Source: Oharaeibacter diazotrophicus | GTDB taxonomy: Bacteria > Pseudomonadota > Alphaproteobacteria > Rhizobiales > Pleomorphomonadaceae | Length of the DNA: 64,000 nucleotides | NCBI RefSeq assembly: GCF_004362745.1 | Contig: NZ_SNXY01000010.1 | Span: 64,501-128,500 of the forward strand | Direction of reading: 5' to 3' | Part shown: in pieces, positions 36,989 through 45,159 of the stretch | How the letters are laid out: every line of letters starts with the position of its first letter | How positions within the stretch are numbered: the stretch's first letter is position 1 | The notes under the pieces: model-generated | Told to the model about the DNA's origin: nothing | The model's database searches: none | Seen by the model: only the letters and a program-made list of their open reading frames with translations | Program-made: the position numbers and the translations under genes

Positions 36989-38050
36989 ATGGCGCGGACC
37001 CTCCTCGTCGACCACACCCATCTCGGCCGCCACGTCACCGGCCTGGAGCGGATCACGCTCGAGCTGTTCGCGCCGGACTCGCTCGCCCCGCTCCGGCTGG
37101 AGCCGGTGACCGCCGGCGGCTCGACGCGGAAGATGATCCTGGCGCAGACCCTCGGCCTGCCCGCCCGCCTCCTCGCCGACCGCGGCGCCGTCGTGCTCTG
37201 CCCGGGCTTCCCGCCGTCGATCCCGCTGACGCTCGCCGGCGGCCGGCGCGTGGTGCCCTACGTCCACGACTGCTTCCTGATCACCCGGCCGCAGGACCTC
37301 AACTGGCGCGCCCGCGTCTACATGGCGCCGGCCTTCCGTGTCGCGATCGCCCGGCTGCCGTGGTTCCTCGTCAACTCCCGCGCGACCGCCGACGAACTCG
37401 CCCGCCACGCCGCGCCCGGGGCCGAGATCACGCTCTACCGCCCGGTGGTGCGCGACGTCTTCGCCATCGCCGATCGCGCCGCGTCCGCCGCCGCTGCCCG
37501 CGCCGCCGGCGACGGCCGCCGGCTGTCGCTGATCGCGGTCGGCACCGTCGAGCCGCGCAAGAACCTCGTCGCCGCCGCCGAGGTGGTGCGGGCGCTCAAC
37601 GAGGGTCACGGCTTCGACGCCACCCTCGACGTCGTCGGCCGGCCCGGCTGGGGCGGCGAGGCCGAGCGGCTCGCCGGCCGTCCCGGCGTCGTCCTGCACG
37701 GCTACCAGCCGGCCGAGCGGGTCCGCGACCTCCTCGCCGGCGCCCATCTCCTGATCTCGACCTCGCACGACGAGGGCCTCGGCCTGCCGCTGGTCGAGGC
37801 GCAATACGCCGGCCTGCCGGTGGTCGCCCCGGACAAGCCGGTGTTCCGCGAGGTGCTCGGCGCCTCCGGCCTGCTGATCGACCCGACCGACCCCGCCGGC
37901 GCCGCCGCCCGGATCGCCGCGGCCGTGCGCGGCCCCGGTTTCTTCGCCACCGCCGCCGCCGGCGCCGCCACCAACGTCGCCCGCTGGAACGCCGCCGCCG
38001 AAGACGACCGCGCCCGGCTGGTCGAGCGGCTGGCGCGGATGGTGGGGTAA
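36989..38050 (+). CDS. Glycosyltransferase family 4 protein
   Basis: A 353-residue GT-B fold glycosyltransferase. The N-terminal half has the acceptor-side fold (RHVTGLERITLELF, VVPYVHDCFLITRP). The C-terminal half has LSLIAVGTVEPRKNLVAAAEV, and the donor-binding EX7E-like region HDEGLGLPLVEAQYAGLPVVAPDKPVFREVLG. It most resembles WbaZ-like mannosyl-type transferases; the sugar cannot be read. It starts 3 nt after the Wzz-like stop and is certainly in the same transcript. Confidence 0.9.
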   Translation: MARTLLVDHTHLGRHVTGLERITLELFAPDSLAPLRLEPVTAGGSTRKMILAQTLGLPARLLADRGAVVLCPGFPPSIPLTLAGGRRVVPYVHDCFLITRPQDLNWRARVYMAPAFRVAIARLPWFLVNSRATADELARHAAPGAEITLYRPVVRDVFAIADRAASAAAARAAGDGRRLSLIAVGTVEPRKNLVAAAEVVRALNEGHGFDATLDVVGRPGWGGEAERLAGRPGVVLHGYQPAERVRDLLAGAHLLISTSHDEGLGLPLVEAQYAGLPVVAPDKPVFREVLGASGLLIDPTDPAGAAARIAAAVRGPGFFATAAAGAATNVARWNAAAEDDRARLVERLARMVG

Positions 38051-38072
38051 GGGACGCGAGACGATTCCGATT

Positions 38073-38091
38073 GTACGGCTTGAATCCGTAC
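38073..38091. promoter_or_regulatory. Inverted repeat upstream of the toxin-antitoxin pair
   Basis: GTACGG and CCGTAC, 7 nt apart, lie 29 bp before the antitoxin ATG. Type II antitoxins with ribbon-helix-helix domains usually bind such repeats, so this is the likely autoregulatory operator. Confidence 0.5.
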
Positions 38092-38119
38092 CTTACATTA
38101 ATGCCCCGAGGAGATGGGC

Positions 38120-38398
38120 ATGCCGCGCCAGATCAGTGATACGTCCAGCCGCATCGAGTTGCGCATCCCGCCCGAGCAGAAGGCGGTGCTCGCACGCGCG
38201 GCCGCGCTCGAGAACGTCGACCTGACCAGCTTCATTCTCGGGCGAATCCTGCCCGAGGCGCGGGCGGTGGTCGAGCGGGCCGAGCACGTGCAGCTCTCGG
38301 AGCGGGCCAGCTTGCGCGTGCTCGACCTTCTGGAGTTTCCCCCGGAGCCGACCGACCGCCTGAGGCGCGCGGCCAAAGCCGGCCGGACTCTCGGGTGA
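38120..38398 (+). CDS. DUF1778 antitoxin (TacA-like)
   Basis: A 92-residue protein with an N-terminal ribbon-helix-helix (SRIELRIPPEQKAVLARAAALENVDLTSFIL) and a C-terminal segment that usually wraps the toxin (LSERASLRVLDLLEFPPEPTDRLRRAA). It matches the DUF1778 antitoxin family paired with GNAT toxins. GAGGAG just upstream fixes the start at 38120, not the ATG at 38114. Its stop overlaps the toxin GTG (GTGA). It neutralises the toxin and likely represses the operon. Confidence 0.9.
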   Translation: MPRQISDTSSRIELRIPPEQKAVLARAAALENVDLTSFILGRILPEARAVVERAEHVQLSERASLRVLDLLEFPPEPTDRLRRAAKAGRTLG

Positions 38399-38898
38399 GC
38401 GCACCGACCTGGCAGGAAGCGCCGATCGGCAGACATCATGACAGGGCCGCTTTCGATTGCGGCAATCCCGACCTGAACGGCTGGCTGGCGCGCTTTGCCC
38501 GCCAGAACCATGACAGCGGCGGGGCCAAGACCTTCGTCGCCACACCGGTCGATGCGCCGTCGCGCATTCTCGGCTTCTACTCCCTGAGCCCCGCCTCGTT
38601 GGACTACGCCCGCACGCCGGCGGTTGCCCGGAGGGGCTTGGCGCGCTTCGACGTGCCCGTCTTCCGCCTCGCCCGGCTCGCGGTCGATCGCTCGGTGCAG
38701 GGACGCGGTCTCGGCGGCGCGCTGCTGGTCGCGGCGGGAAAGCGCTGCATGGCGGTAGGCGCGGAAGTCGGTGGCGTCGCCCTGCTGATCGACGCCAAGG
38801 ACGACGAGGCCGCCCGCTGGTACGAGGGCTATGGTGCCGTCCGGATCGAGGATTCGTCGCTGTCGCTGGTGCTGCCGTTCGCGACATTGCGAGTATAG
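38395..38898 (+). CDS. GNAT-family toxin (TacT-like acetyltransferase)
   Basis: A 167-residue N-acetyltransferase. The acetyl-CoA pyrophosphate loop is QGRGLG (102-107) in RLAVDRSVQGRGLGGALLVAA, and the catalytic-type Tyr is Tyr143 in WYEGYGAV. The N-terminus (DRAAFDCGNPDLNGWLARFARQNHDSG) is typical of TacT/AtaT toxins, which acetylate aminoacyl-tRNA and stop translation. It starts with GTG overlapping the antitoxin stop. The pair lies inside the polysaccharide locus next to a sharp drop in GC, suggesting acquisition. Confidence 0.9.
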   Translation: MSAPTWQEAPIGRHHDRAAFDCGNPDLNGWLARFARQNHDSGGAKTFVATPVDAPSRILGFYSLSPASLDYARTPAVARRGLARFDVPVFRLARLAVDRSVQGRGLGGALLVAAGKRCMAVGAEVGGVALLIDAKDDEAARWYEGYGAVRIEDSSLSLVLPFATLRV

Positions 38899-39340
38899 TA
38901 AGTACAATTTTCTACCAAAAGCATCACTTTAGAAATATATCATGTCAATAGTAAATTAAAATCATACATGAAAAGCAATAGTTATTTCGAAATTGAGTTC
39001 CAATGCGCCCAGAACGCGCACCTCATCGAACGGTGATAGTTGATACTGTTAATCGCAATCTAATCGTATCGTTGATGCATCTTTGTAGCTATAATATTCA
39101 ATGCAACTTCTCTCCCCGTCGTTGGTTTTCAGTTTTCCTATATCGCTACTAGCGATAAACTCGGATATGGACGTCGCTCCGTCGGAATTCCAGTCCATTT
39201 CCGTCCAGGCATACCCTTGAGAAATCGCAGAGACCATCCGCATTGTGATGTAGAATAAGAACAGGCCGACGGAGAAGAAAAGAACCATCATTGCCGACTT
39301 TCGCATCCTAACTCCCGAGGATACCTTTTTACGTATTCGA
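38899..39340. other. AT-rich island
   Basis: Base composition drops from about 70% GC to roughly 40% over some 440 bp (for example TAGAAATATATCATGTC, TAAATTAAAATCATAC). The first 150 bp hold no gene that could be seen; the rest encodes one small membrane protein. No terminal repeat, att site or recombinase is visible. Confidence 0.7.
39049..39306 (-). CDS. Small membrane protein with single EF-hand-like loop
   Basis: An 85-residue protein. An N-terminal helix (MMVLFFSVGLFLFYITMRMV) is a membrane anchor or uncleaved signal. It is followed by DWNSDGATSISE, which fits the 12-residue EF-hand loop (Asp1, Asn3, Asp5, Gly6, Ser9, Glu12). Two cysteines in the C-terminal part (ERSCIEYYSYKD and RLDCD) may form a disulphide. 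Codon usage is AT-rich, unlike all neighbours. A calcium-binding or periplasmic sensor role is possible; no function is assigned. It is antisense to the toxin-antitoxin pair. Confidence 0.7.
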   Translation of the reverse strand: MRKSAMMVLFFSVGLFLFYITMRMVSAISQGYAWTEMDWNSDGATSISEFIASSDIGKLKTNDGERSCIEYYSYKDASTIRLDCD

Positions 39341-39372
39341 AGATCGACCGGACAATGGCCGGCCTGCCCCCT

Positions 39373-40497
39373 TCACGCCGGCCGGCGGTCGCGGAAGGCG
39401 GCGACGATGGCGTCGTATCCGGCCTTGGGTTGCATCTGGGCGTCGAAGGGGAGGGGGCGCGGGGCGCGGGTCGTGACGCCGGGGTGGGTCTGTTTCCAGG
39501 CGTCGATGTAGAAGGTGGCGGCGTCGGTGAGCTGCCAGGTGATCACCGTCTTCACCGCGGGCACCTTGAGGACGGCGCCGAGGAAGGCCTCGTAGCGGTC
39601 GGCGACGGCGGCGTCGCGGATCAGCGGGTCGTCGGGATAGCGCTCGTCGTTGACGTCGAGCTCGGTCAGGTAGATGTCGACGCCCTTCTCGGCGAGCCGC
39701 CACAGGAACTCGACGAAGCCCTGGTCGTCGTAGGGCCACTGCGGCTGCAGGTGGCCCTGCAGGCCGACGGCGTCGAGCCGGCAGCCGGCGTCCTGCAGGC
39801 GGTCGACCAGCGACAGGAGGCCGGCGCGGATGCCGGCGCCGGTGTCGGTCCACTGCTCGGTGTGGGCCTCGTTCAGCACCAGCTTGCAGCCGGGATCGGC
39901 CGCGGCGGCGCGCTTGAAGGCGCGGACCGGGTAGTCGGTGCCGAAGGTGGCCGTCCACGGCCCGTCGCGCCAGCCGCCGGGCAGGCCGTGTCCGGGCCAG
40001 AACGGCTCGTTGACCACGTCCCAGGAGTGCAGCCGGCCGGCGTAGCGGCCGGCGGTCTCGTCGACGTGGCGGTCGAGGAAGGCGGCGCGCTCGGCGGTCG
40101 ACATCGCCACCAGCCAGTCCGGCTTCATCTCGTTCCAGGCCAGCGTGTGGCCGCGCATCGGGATGCCGGCGTCGTCGGAAAAGCCGAGCAGGCGGTCGGC
40201 GTAGCGGGTGTCGAACACGTCCGGGGCGGGACGCAGGGTGTTGAATTTCAATGCCCAGTCGGCGGTGAAGATCCGGGCGTGCCGACGGTAGAGTTCGGCC
40301 TGACCCGGCCGGTCGAGGGTGTCGTCGGCGATCGACGTGCCGAACAGGATGCCGGCGCGGCGGGCGACGTCGCCGATCGGCTCGGGAACGGCCGTCCCGG
40401 CCCGGGACACGGCCGGCAGCGCCGCACAGGCCGTCAACCCGGCGATAACCTTCAGCGTCTCGCGGCGGGACGGACGGGGAGCGATAGGGTGAAACAT
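39373..40497 (-). CDS. GH10 endo-1,4-beta-xylanase-like glycosidase
   Basis: A 374-residue secreted glycosidase. The N-terminus SRRETLKVIAGLTACAALPAVSRA is a twin-arginine-type signal. The GH10 barrel shows FTADWALKFNTLRP, RGHTLAWNEMKPDW, the acid/base Glu164 in SWDVVNEPF and the nucleophile Glu279 in DIYLTELDVND, so both catalytic residues are present. The family cleaves beta-1,4-xylan or related glycans. Its place between polysaccharide-synthesis genes suggests it trims or degrades the cell's own polymer, although plant xylan use is an alternative. Start 40497 follows GGGGA; an in-frame ATG at 40515 is possible. Confidence 0.9.
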   Translation of the reverse strand: MFHPIAPRPSRRETLKVIAGLTACAALPAVSRAGTAVPEPIGDVARRAGILFGTSIADDTLDRPGQAELYRRHARIFTADWALKFNTLRPAPDVFDTRYADRLLGFSDDAGIPMRGHTLAWNEMKPDWLVAMSTAERAAFLDRHVDETAGRYAGRLHSWDVVNEPFWPGHGLPGGWRDGPWTATFGTDYPVRAFKRAAAADPGCKLVLNEAHTEQWTDTGAGIRAGLLSLVDRLQDAGCRLDAVGLQGHLQPQWPYDDQGFVEFLWRLAEKGVDIYLTELDVNDERYPDDPLIRDAAVADRYEAFLGAVLKVPAVKTVITWQLTDAATFYIDAWKQTHPGVTTRAPRPLPFDAQMQPKAGYDAIVAAFRDRRPA

Positions 40498-40687
40498 TCG
40501 TATATGTCCCCGCATTTCCAGACCAGCCCGAGCGGTGTCGAGGAGAATCGTTCGAATTTTAACGATCGACTTCAGGTGAATCCAACGGCGCCGAGACTAT
40601 GAGAACACCAGCGGCCCGCCGATTGCCACGGTTCTGTTTACCGACGGTTAATCATCGGGGCGCGGGTTGGGGCGGGGGAGCGCGTCG
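40498..40687. promoter_or_regulatory. Divergent promoter, GH10 / WecG-like
   Basis: 190 bp with locally lower GC (TCGAATTTTAACGATCG). TTTA-N7-TTAA at 40637-40651 is one base from the CtrA consensus TTAA-N7-TTAA. GGGGGAG precedes the ATG at 40688. Confidence 0.35.
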
Positions 40688-41614
40688 ATGGCATCGCCGT
40701 TGCTGATGAACGGCCGGATCGGCACCGACGATCCGGCAATGACGAGAATGGTCACGACAGTGCACGTCAGCTCCATACCGACCCCTGCCGCCAAGCGCTC
40801 CGGGCGCGCCCGCCCCGCGGGCCTCGCGCGCGTCGCCGGCACGCTGCTCAACGTCGGCGACCAGGACGCGCTCGTGCGCGGCATCGTCGACGACGCCGTC
40901 GACGGCGCCGGCGGCACGGTGTTCACGCTGAACCTCGACCACCTCGTCAAGCTCGACGAGAGCCCCGCTTTCCGCCTCGCCTACGACCGCGCCCGCTACG
41001 TCACCGCCGACGGCACGCCGATCGTCTGGATGGCGCGCGCCGCCGGCGCGCCGCTCCACCGCGTCACCGGCGCCGACCTCGTGCTGCCGCTCTGCCGCGC
41101 CGCCGCCGTCCACGGGCTCGGCGTCCACCTGTTCGGCACCTCCGACGCGGTGCTCGCCGTCACCGCCGACCGGCTGCGCGCGCTGATCCCCGGCCTCGAC
41201 GTCGTCGGCACCGAGGCGCCGCCCTACGGCTTCGATCCGGCCTCGCCGGCCGCCGCCGAGGCCGCGGCGCGGATCGCCGCCTCGGGCGCGCGGATCTGCT
41301 TCGTCGCCCTCGGCGCCCCGAAGCAGGAGCTGTTCTCCGATCAGGCGCTCGCCCACGCGCCGGGCGTCACCTTCGTCTGCATCGGCGCCGCGCTCGACTT
41401 CATCGCCGGCACCCAGCGCCGCGCGCCGCGGATCCTGCAGGCGACCGGCCTCGAATGGTCCTGGCGCCTCGCCCACGACCCGCGTCGCCTCGCCCGGCGC
41501 TACTGGCTGTCCGGCCTGTTCCTGGCGCGCTGGACCGTCCGCCACGCCGGCGGGGCCGCCGCCGACCTGTTCCGCGGCATCGCCCGCGACTTCCGCAACC
41601 CGGACCGCAAATGA
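40688..41614 (+). CDS. WecG/TagA/CpsF-family glycosyltransferase
   Basis: A 308-residue GT26 enzyme. Family motifs are FTLNLDHLVKLDESPAFRLAY, VTADGTPIVWMARAAG, RVTGADLVLPLC, HLFGTSDAVLAVTADRL, CFVALGAPKQELF and CIGAALDFIAGTQRRAP. It transfers a sugar (ManNAc, ManNAcA or another) to a lipid-linked intermediate. The start at 40688 is supported by GGGGGAG; a TTG at 40667 is the alternative. The stop overlaps the next glycosyltransferase start (ATGA). Confidence 0.92.
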   Translation: MASPLLMNGRIGTDDPAMTRMVTTVHVSSIPTPAAKRSGRARPAGLARVAGTLLNVGDQDALVRGIVDDAVDGAGGTVFTLNLDHLVKLDESPAFRLAYDRARYVTADGTPIVWMARAAGAPLHRVTGADLVLPLCRAAAVHGLGVHLFGTSDAVLAVTADRLRALIPGLDVVGTEAPPYGFDPASPAAAEAAARIAASGARICFVALGAPKQELFSDQALAHAPGVTFVCIGAALDFIAGTQRRAPRILQATGLEWSWRLAHDPRRLARRYWLSGLFLARWTVRHAGGAAADLFRGIARDFRNPDRK

Positions 41615-42840
41615 CCCACCGCCTCACCGTCGTCCATCCCCTCGACCCGCGCGGCTCCAAGGTCGGCGGCATCGAGACCCACGTGCGCATGATGCTGGCG
41701 CGCCACCCGGCCGACTTCTCCGTGCTGTTCGTCGGCATGGACGAGCGCGGCGACCTCGAACTCGGCAAGCCCGTCCGTCTCGAGATCGACGGTCGCACGA
41801 TCGACTTCCTGCCGGTCGTCCACATCCCCGACGACACCATCCACTCGGCCGCGCGCAAGCTGTGGCAGTCGGTGACGCTGCGCTTCGCGCTCGGCGCCGT
41901 CCGCCACCTGCCGACGATCCGCCGGCTCGCGAAGGCGCCGTCGGCCTCCACCGAGATCGAGCGCTTCGAGTTCGCCGCGATCGCGCGCGCGCTCGGCAAC
42001 CCGGTCGTCCAGGTCGTCCACGGCGAGGGCCGCAAGGACGACAAGATGGACAGCCTGATCAAGCGCTTCTGGTGGATCCACCGCCTCAACGAGGAGATCG
42101 CGCTGCGCCTCGCCGACCGCGTCGTCGCGGTCAACGGCAACATCGTCAAGCGCTACGAGCGCGAGATGCCGAAGGTCGCCGCCAAGGCCGAGATGCTGAC
42201 CGTCTCGGTCGACACCGACCGTTTCCCGGCCGCGCGCTTCGACGTTTCCGACGACGTCTTCCGCGTCGTCTTCGCCGGCCGCCTCGACGCCTTCAAGGAC
42301 CCGCCGCTGATGTTCGAGACGATGCGGCGGATCCACGCCGCCCTCGGTGGCCGCTTCGAGTTCCACTACATCGGCACCTCCGACCCGGCCCGCGATCCCG
42401 AGTTCGCCGCGATCGAGGGCTTCACCGTCCGCCACGGCTTCCAGAACGCCGCCGGCGTCTCGGCGATCATGCGCCGCTGCCACGCCGGCGTGCTGACCTC
42501 GTTCTTCGAGGGCATGCCCTGCTACCTGCTGGAACTGCTGTCGAGCGGCCGGCCCTGCGGCGCGATCCGGCTGCCGCAATACGATCCGCTGGTGGTCGAG
42601 GGCGTCTCGGGCTTCCTGCGCGAACGTCCCGAGGGTCCCGCCGCGGCCGCCGACGCCATGGCCGAGGGCTTCGTCGGCCTGTGGCGGGCGATCCGCGCCG
42701 GCCGGCTCGATCCCGAGGCGATCCGTGCGCTGGTTCGGCCCTATTCGGTGGCCGTGCAGATGCCGAAGCTGTTCGACCGCCACCGCTCGCTGTCGCGGCA
42801 CCCGGCGGCGCCGGCCGGCAGCCGGACCGTCAGCGCCTGA
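41611..42840 (+). CDS. Glycosyltransferase family 1 / GT4-like protein
   Basis: A 409-residue GT-B glycosyltransferase. It begins with LTVVHPLDPRGSKVGGIETHVRMML, a typical acceptor-domain nucleotide-fold start with the conserved GGIE. The C-terminal part has VVFAGRLDAFKDPPLMFETM and the donor-site TSFFEGMPCYLLELLSSGRPCGAI. The specificity is unknown. It overlaps the WecG-like gene by 4 bp and its end overlaps the convergent GT gene by 11 bp (42830-42840). Confidence 0.9.
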   Translation: MTHRLTVVHPLDPRGSKVGGIETHVRMMLARHPADFSVLFVGMDERGDLELGKPVRLEIDGRTIDFLPVVHIPDDTIHSAARKLWQSVTLRFALGAVRHLPTIRRLAKAPSASTEIERFEFAAIARALGNPVVQVVHGEGRKDDKMDSLIKRFWWIHRLNEEIALRLADRVVAVNGNIVKRYEREMPKVAAKAEMLTVSVDTDRFPAARFDVSDDVFRVVFAGRLDAFKDPPLMFETMRRIHAALGGRFEFHYIGTSDPARDPEFAAIEGFTVRHGFQNAAGVSAIMRRCHAGVLTSFFEGMPCYLLELLSSGRPCGAIRLPQYDPLVVEGVSGFLRERPEGPAAAADAMAEGFVGLWRAIRAGRLDPEAIRALVRPYSVAVQMPKLFDRHRSLSRHPAAPAGSRTVSA

Positions 42841-43909
42841 CGGCCTCGCGGACGACGGCGTCGAAGAGCGCCTCCCAGGCGTCGAGCCCGTGCGCGACGT
42901 CGAAGCCGGCGGCGCGCGCCTGCCGGGGGGCCGGGTCGCCGGGATCGGCGAGGGCGGCGTCGAGCGCGCCGGCCATCGCCACGGGATCGCCGACCGGCAC
43001 CAGCCGGCCGAAGGCGCCGCCACCGAGGATCTCGGCCGGACCGGGGCAGTCGGTCGCCACCACCGCCGGGCCGGCGGCGAGCGCCTCCACCACTGCCATC
43101 CCGAAGGCCTCCGTGCGCGAGGGCACCGCCGCCACCCGCGCCGCGCCGAACAGCGCGGCCGAGCCGTCGAGGGCGCCGAGCAGCGTCACCCGTCCGGCGA
43201 GCCCGTGCCGGGCGATCGCCGCCTCGACGGCGGGGCGGTCCGGCCCCTCGCCGCCGATCGCGAGCCGCGCGCCCGCCGTCGTCACCCGGGCGAAGGCATC
43301 GACCAGATCGGGAAAGCCCTTCTCCGGCGACAGCCGACCGACCGCGGCCACCAGCGGCGGCCGGGCCGCCAGCGCCGCCGCGGCGAGCGGCACGAGCGGG
43401 GGCAGGGCGACCGGGTTGTGGATCCGGACGGTACGGGCGGGATCGGCGCCCCAGCGCCCGACGAGGGCGGCGGCGAGCCCGTCGGAGACGGCGACGATCC
43501 GCGCCGCGCGTCGGCGCAGCAGCGGCATGCCGGTATAGGCGAGCGCGGAGAGCCGGCCGGTCTTCCACTCCTCGAATCCGTGGTAGGACAGCACCAGCGG
43601 CGTACCCCGGCCGGCGAGGACGGCCGCGGCCGCGAGCTTGACGTTGGACACCGAGACCGCGCCGGCGGCGACGTCGGGCGCGAGGCGCCGGATCAGGCCG
43701 GCGAGGCGGAGCAGGCCGCGGGCGTGGCCGCCGCCGGTCTCGACCAGTTCGACGCCCGGGCCGGCACGGAAGCCGGTTTCGACGTGGTCGACCGCCAGCA
43801 CGACGCGATGGCCGCGCGCGGCGAGGCCGGTCGCCAGTGTCGCGAACACCCGTTCGGCGCCGCCGCCGCCGGAGGCGCGGGTGTGGAGGAGGATCGATCG
43901 TGCCGTCAT
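42830..43909 (-). CDS. Glycosyltransferase family 4 protein
   Basis: A 359-residue GT-B enzyme. ILLHTRASGGGGAERVFATLATGLAARGH is the acceptor-domain start with a Gly-rich loop. LVAAVGRLSPEKGFPDLVDAF and the EX7E-like PSRTEAFGMAVVEALAAGPAVVATD form the nucleotide-sugar site. It closes the polysaccharide locus on the minus strand and overlaps the preceding plus-strand gene tail to tail. GGAGG upstream supports the ATG at 43909. Confidence 0.9.
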   Translation of the reverse strand: MTARSILLHTRASGGGGAERVFATLATGLAARGHRVVLAVDHVETGFRAGPGVELVETGGGHARGLLRLAGLIRRLAPDVAAGAVSVSNVKLAAAAVLAGRGTPLVLSYHGFEEWKTGRLSALAYTGMPLLRRRAARIVAVSDGLAAALVGRWGADPARTVRIHNPVALPPLVPLAAAALAARPPLVAAVGRLSPEKGFPDLVDAFARVTTAGARLAIGGEGPDRPAVEAAIARHGLAGRVTLLGALDGSAALFGAARVAAVPSRTEAFGMAVVEALAAGPAVVATDCPGPAEILGGGAFGRLVPVGDPVAMAGALDAALADPGDPAPRQARAAGFDVAHGLDAWEALFDAVVREAVRR

Positions 43910-44058
43910 GTCCGCCGTCGGTGGCCGGTCTCGTCGCGGCGGAGTGTGCCGGCCGGAGATGAACGGAGCGTTCCGCGCGCCTTCGCGTCGCCCTCGCGTC
44001 GGCCGGCGCGGCGGTGTATGCGGAGAGCCCGCGCCCCCCTCCCGGATCCGCCGCCACC

Positions 44059-44979
44059 GTGACCGACGCCCCCGTCCGCCGTCCCGCCGTCCGCGACCAC
44101 GTCGCCCTCGGCATCGCCATGATGCTGCTCGGCGACTTCCTGTTCTCGGCCAACGACGCCATGGGCAAGTGGCTGGTGGCGACCTACACCGTCGGTCAGG
44201 TGCTGCTGATCCGCAGCGGCGCCGCGCTGCTGGTGATGGCGCCGATGATCCACCGCGCCGGCTGGCGCATCCTGATCCCGACCGAGCGGCCGTGGACGCA
44301 GGTGAGCCGGGTGGCGCTGTCGATCGTCGAACTGATCGCCTTCTACGCCGCGGCGGTCCACCTGCCGATCGCCGACGTCATGACCTTCTACCTCGCCGGC
44401 CCGATCTACGTGGCGGCGCTGTCGCCGTGGCTGCTCGGCGAGCGGGTCGGCTGGCGACGCTGGACCGCGATCGCGGTCGGCTTCGTCGGCGTGCTGATCG
44501 CGCTGAAGCCGTCGCCGGAGACGCTGTCGGCGCCGGCGCTGATCTCGATCTTCGGCAGCTTCGCCTTCGCGCTGATCGTGATCCAGAGCCGGCAGCTGCG
44601 CAACACGCCGGACCTGACGCTGGTGTTCTGGCAGACCGCGGGCGCCTTCGCCGCCGGGCTGGTGATCGCACCCTTTTCCTGGGTGCCGCCGACCCCGCGC
44701 GACTGGGGCCTGCTCGCCGCCCTCGGCGTCGTCGCCATGGTGGCGCATCTCTGCATCAACCGCGCGCTCAAGCTCGCGCCGGCCGCCGTGGTGGCGCCGT
44801 TCCAGTACACGCTGCTGATCTGGGCGCTGGTGTTCGGCTGGACCGTGTTCGGCGACGTGCCGAAGACGGACATGCTGATCGGCGGCGTCATCATCGTCGG
44901 CGCCGGCCTGTTCATCTTCGAGCGCCAGAAGAAGGTCGCGCCCGAGGCGGCGGAGACGTCGGTGCAGGACGTGGTATGA
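44059..44979 (+). CDS. EamA/DMT-family transporter
   Basis: A protein of about 306 residues with ten predicted helices and two EamA repeats (about 20-150 and 160-290). Characteristic stretches are LGIAMMLLGDFLFSANDAMGKWLV, IVELIAFYAAAVHLPIADVMTFYLAGPIYVAAL and LVFGWTVFGDVPKTDMLIGGVIIVGAGLFIF. Such exporters move amino acids, metabolites or drugs; the substrate is unknown. No ATG gives a complete first helix; GTG at 44059 is chosen, with GTG at 44014 as the alternative. Confidence 0.85.
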   Translation: MTDAPVRRPAVRDHVALGIAMMLLGDFLFSANDAMGKWLVATYTVGQVLLIRSGAALLVMAPMIHRAGWRILIPTERPWTQVSRVALSIVELIAFYAAAVHLPIADVMTFYLAGPIYVAALSPWLLGERVGWRRWTAIAVGFVGVLIALKPSPETLSAPALISIFGSFAFALIVIQSRQLRNTPDLTLVFWQTAGAFAAGLVIAPFSWVPPTPRDWGLLAALGVVAMVAHLCINRALKLAPAAVVAPFQYTLLIWALVFGWTVFGDVPKTDMLIGGVIIVGAGLFIFERQKKVAPEAAETSVQDVV

Positions 44980-45159
44980 GCCGGATCGGCGCCGAGCGCG
45001 GAACGCCGGCCGCATGACGGACGAGCGGGCACTCTCCGCTCTGGCGCGATCTGCCGAAGACGCGTCGTTAGCGGTAATGTAATCGTTTGCGAGGTTCAAT
45101 TCCTCCCGTCACGGGTGCAGGTGGAGGCGCGCGCGGTCGCGATCGGGGAGTTGCGGGAC

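Noticed and set aside
45060-45090. Possible CtrA site (TTAG-N7-GTAA) before the TadG-like gene
   Set aside because: Two mismatches from the consensus; not better than chance.
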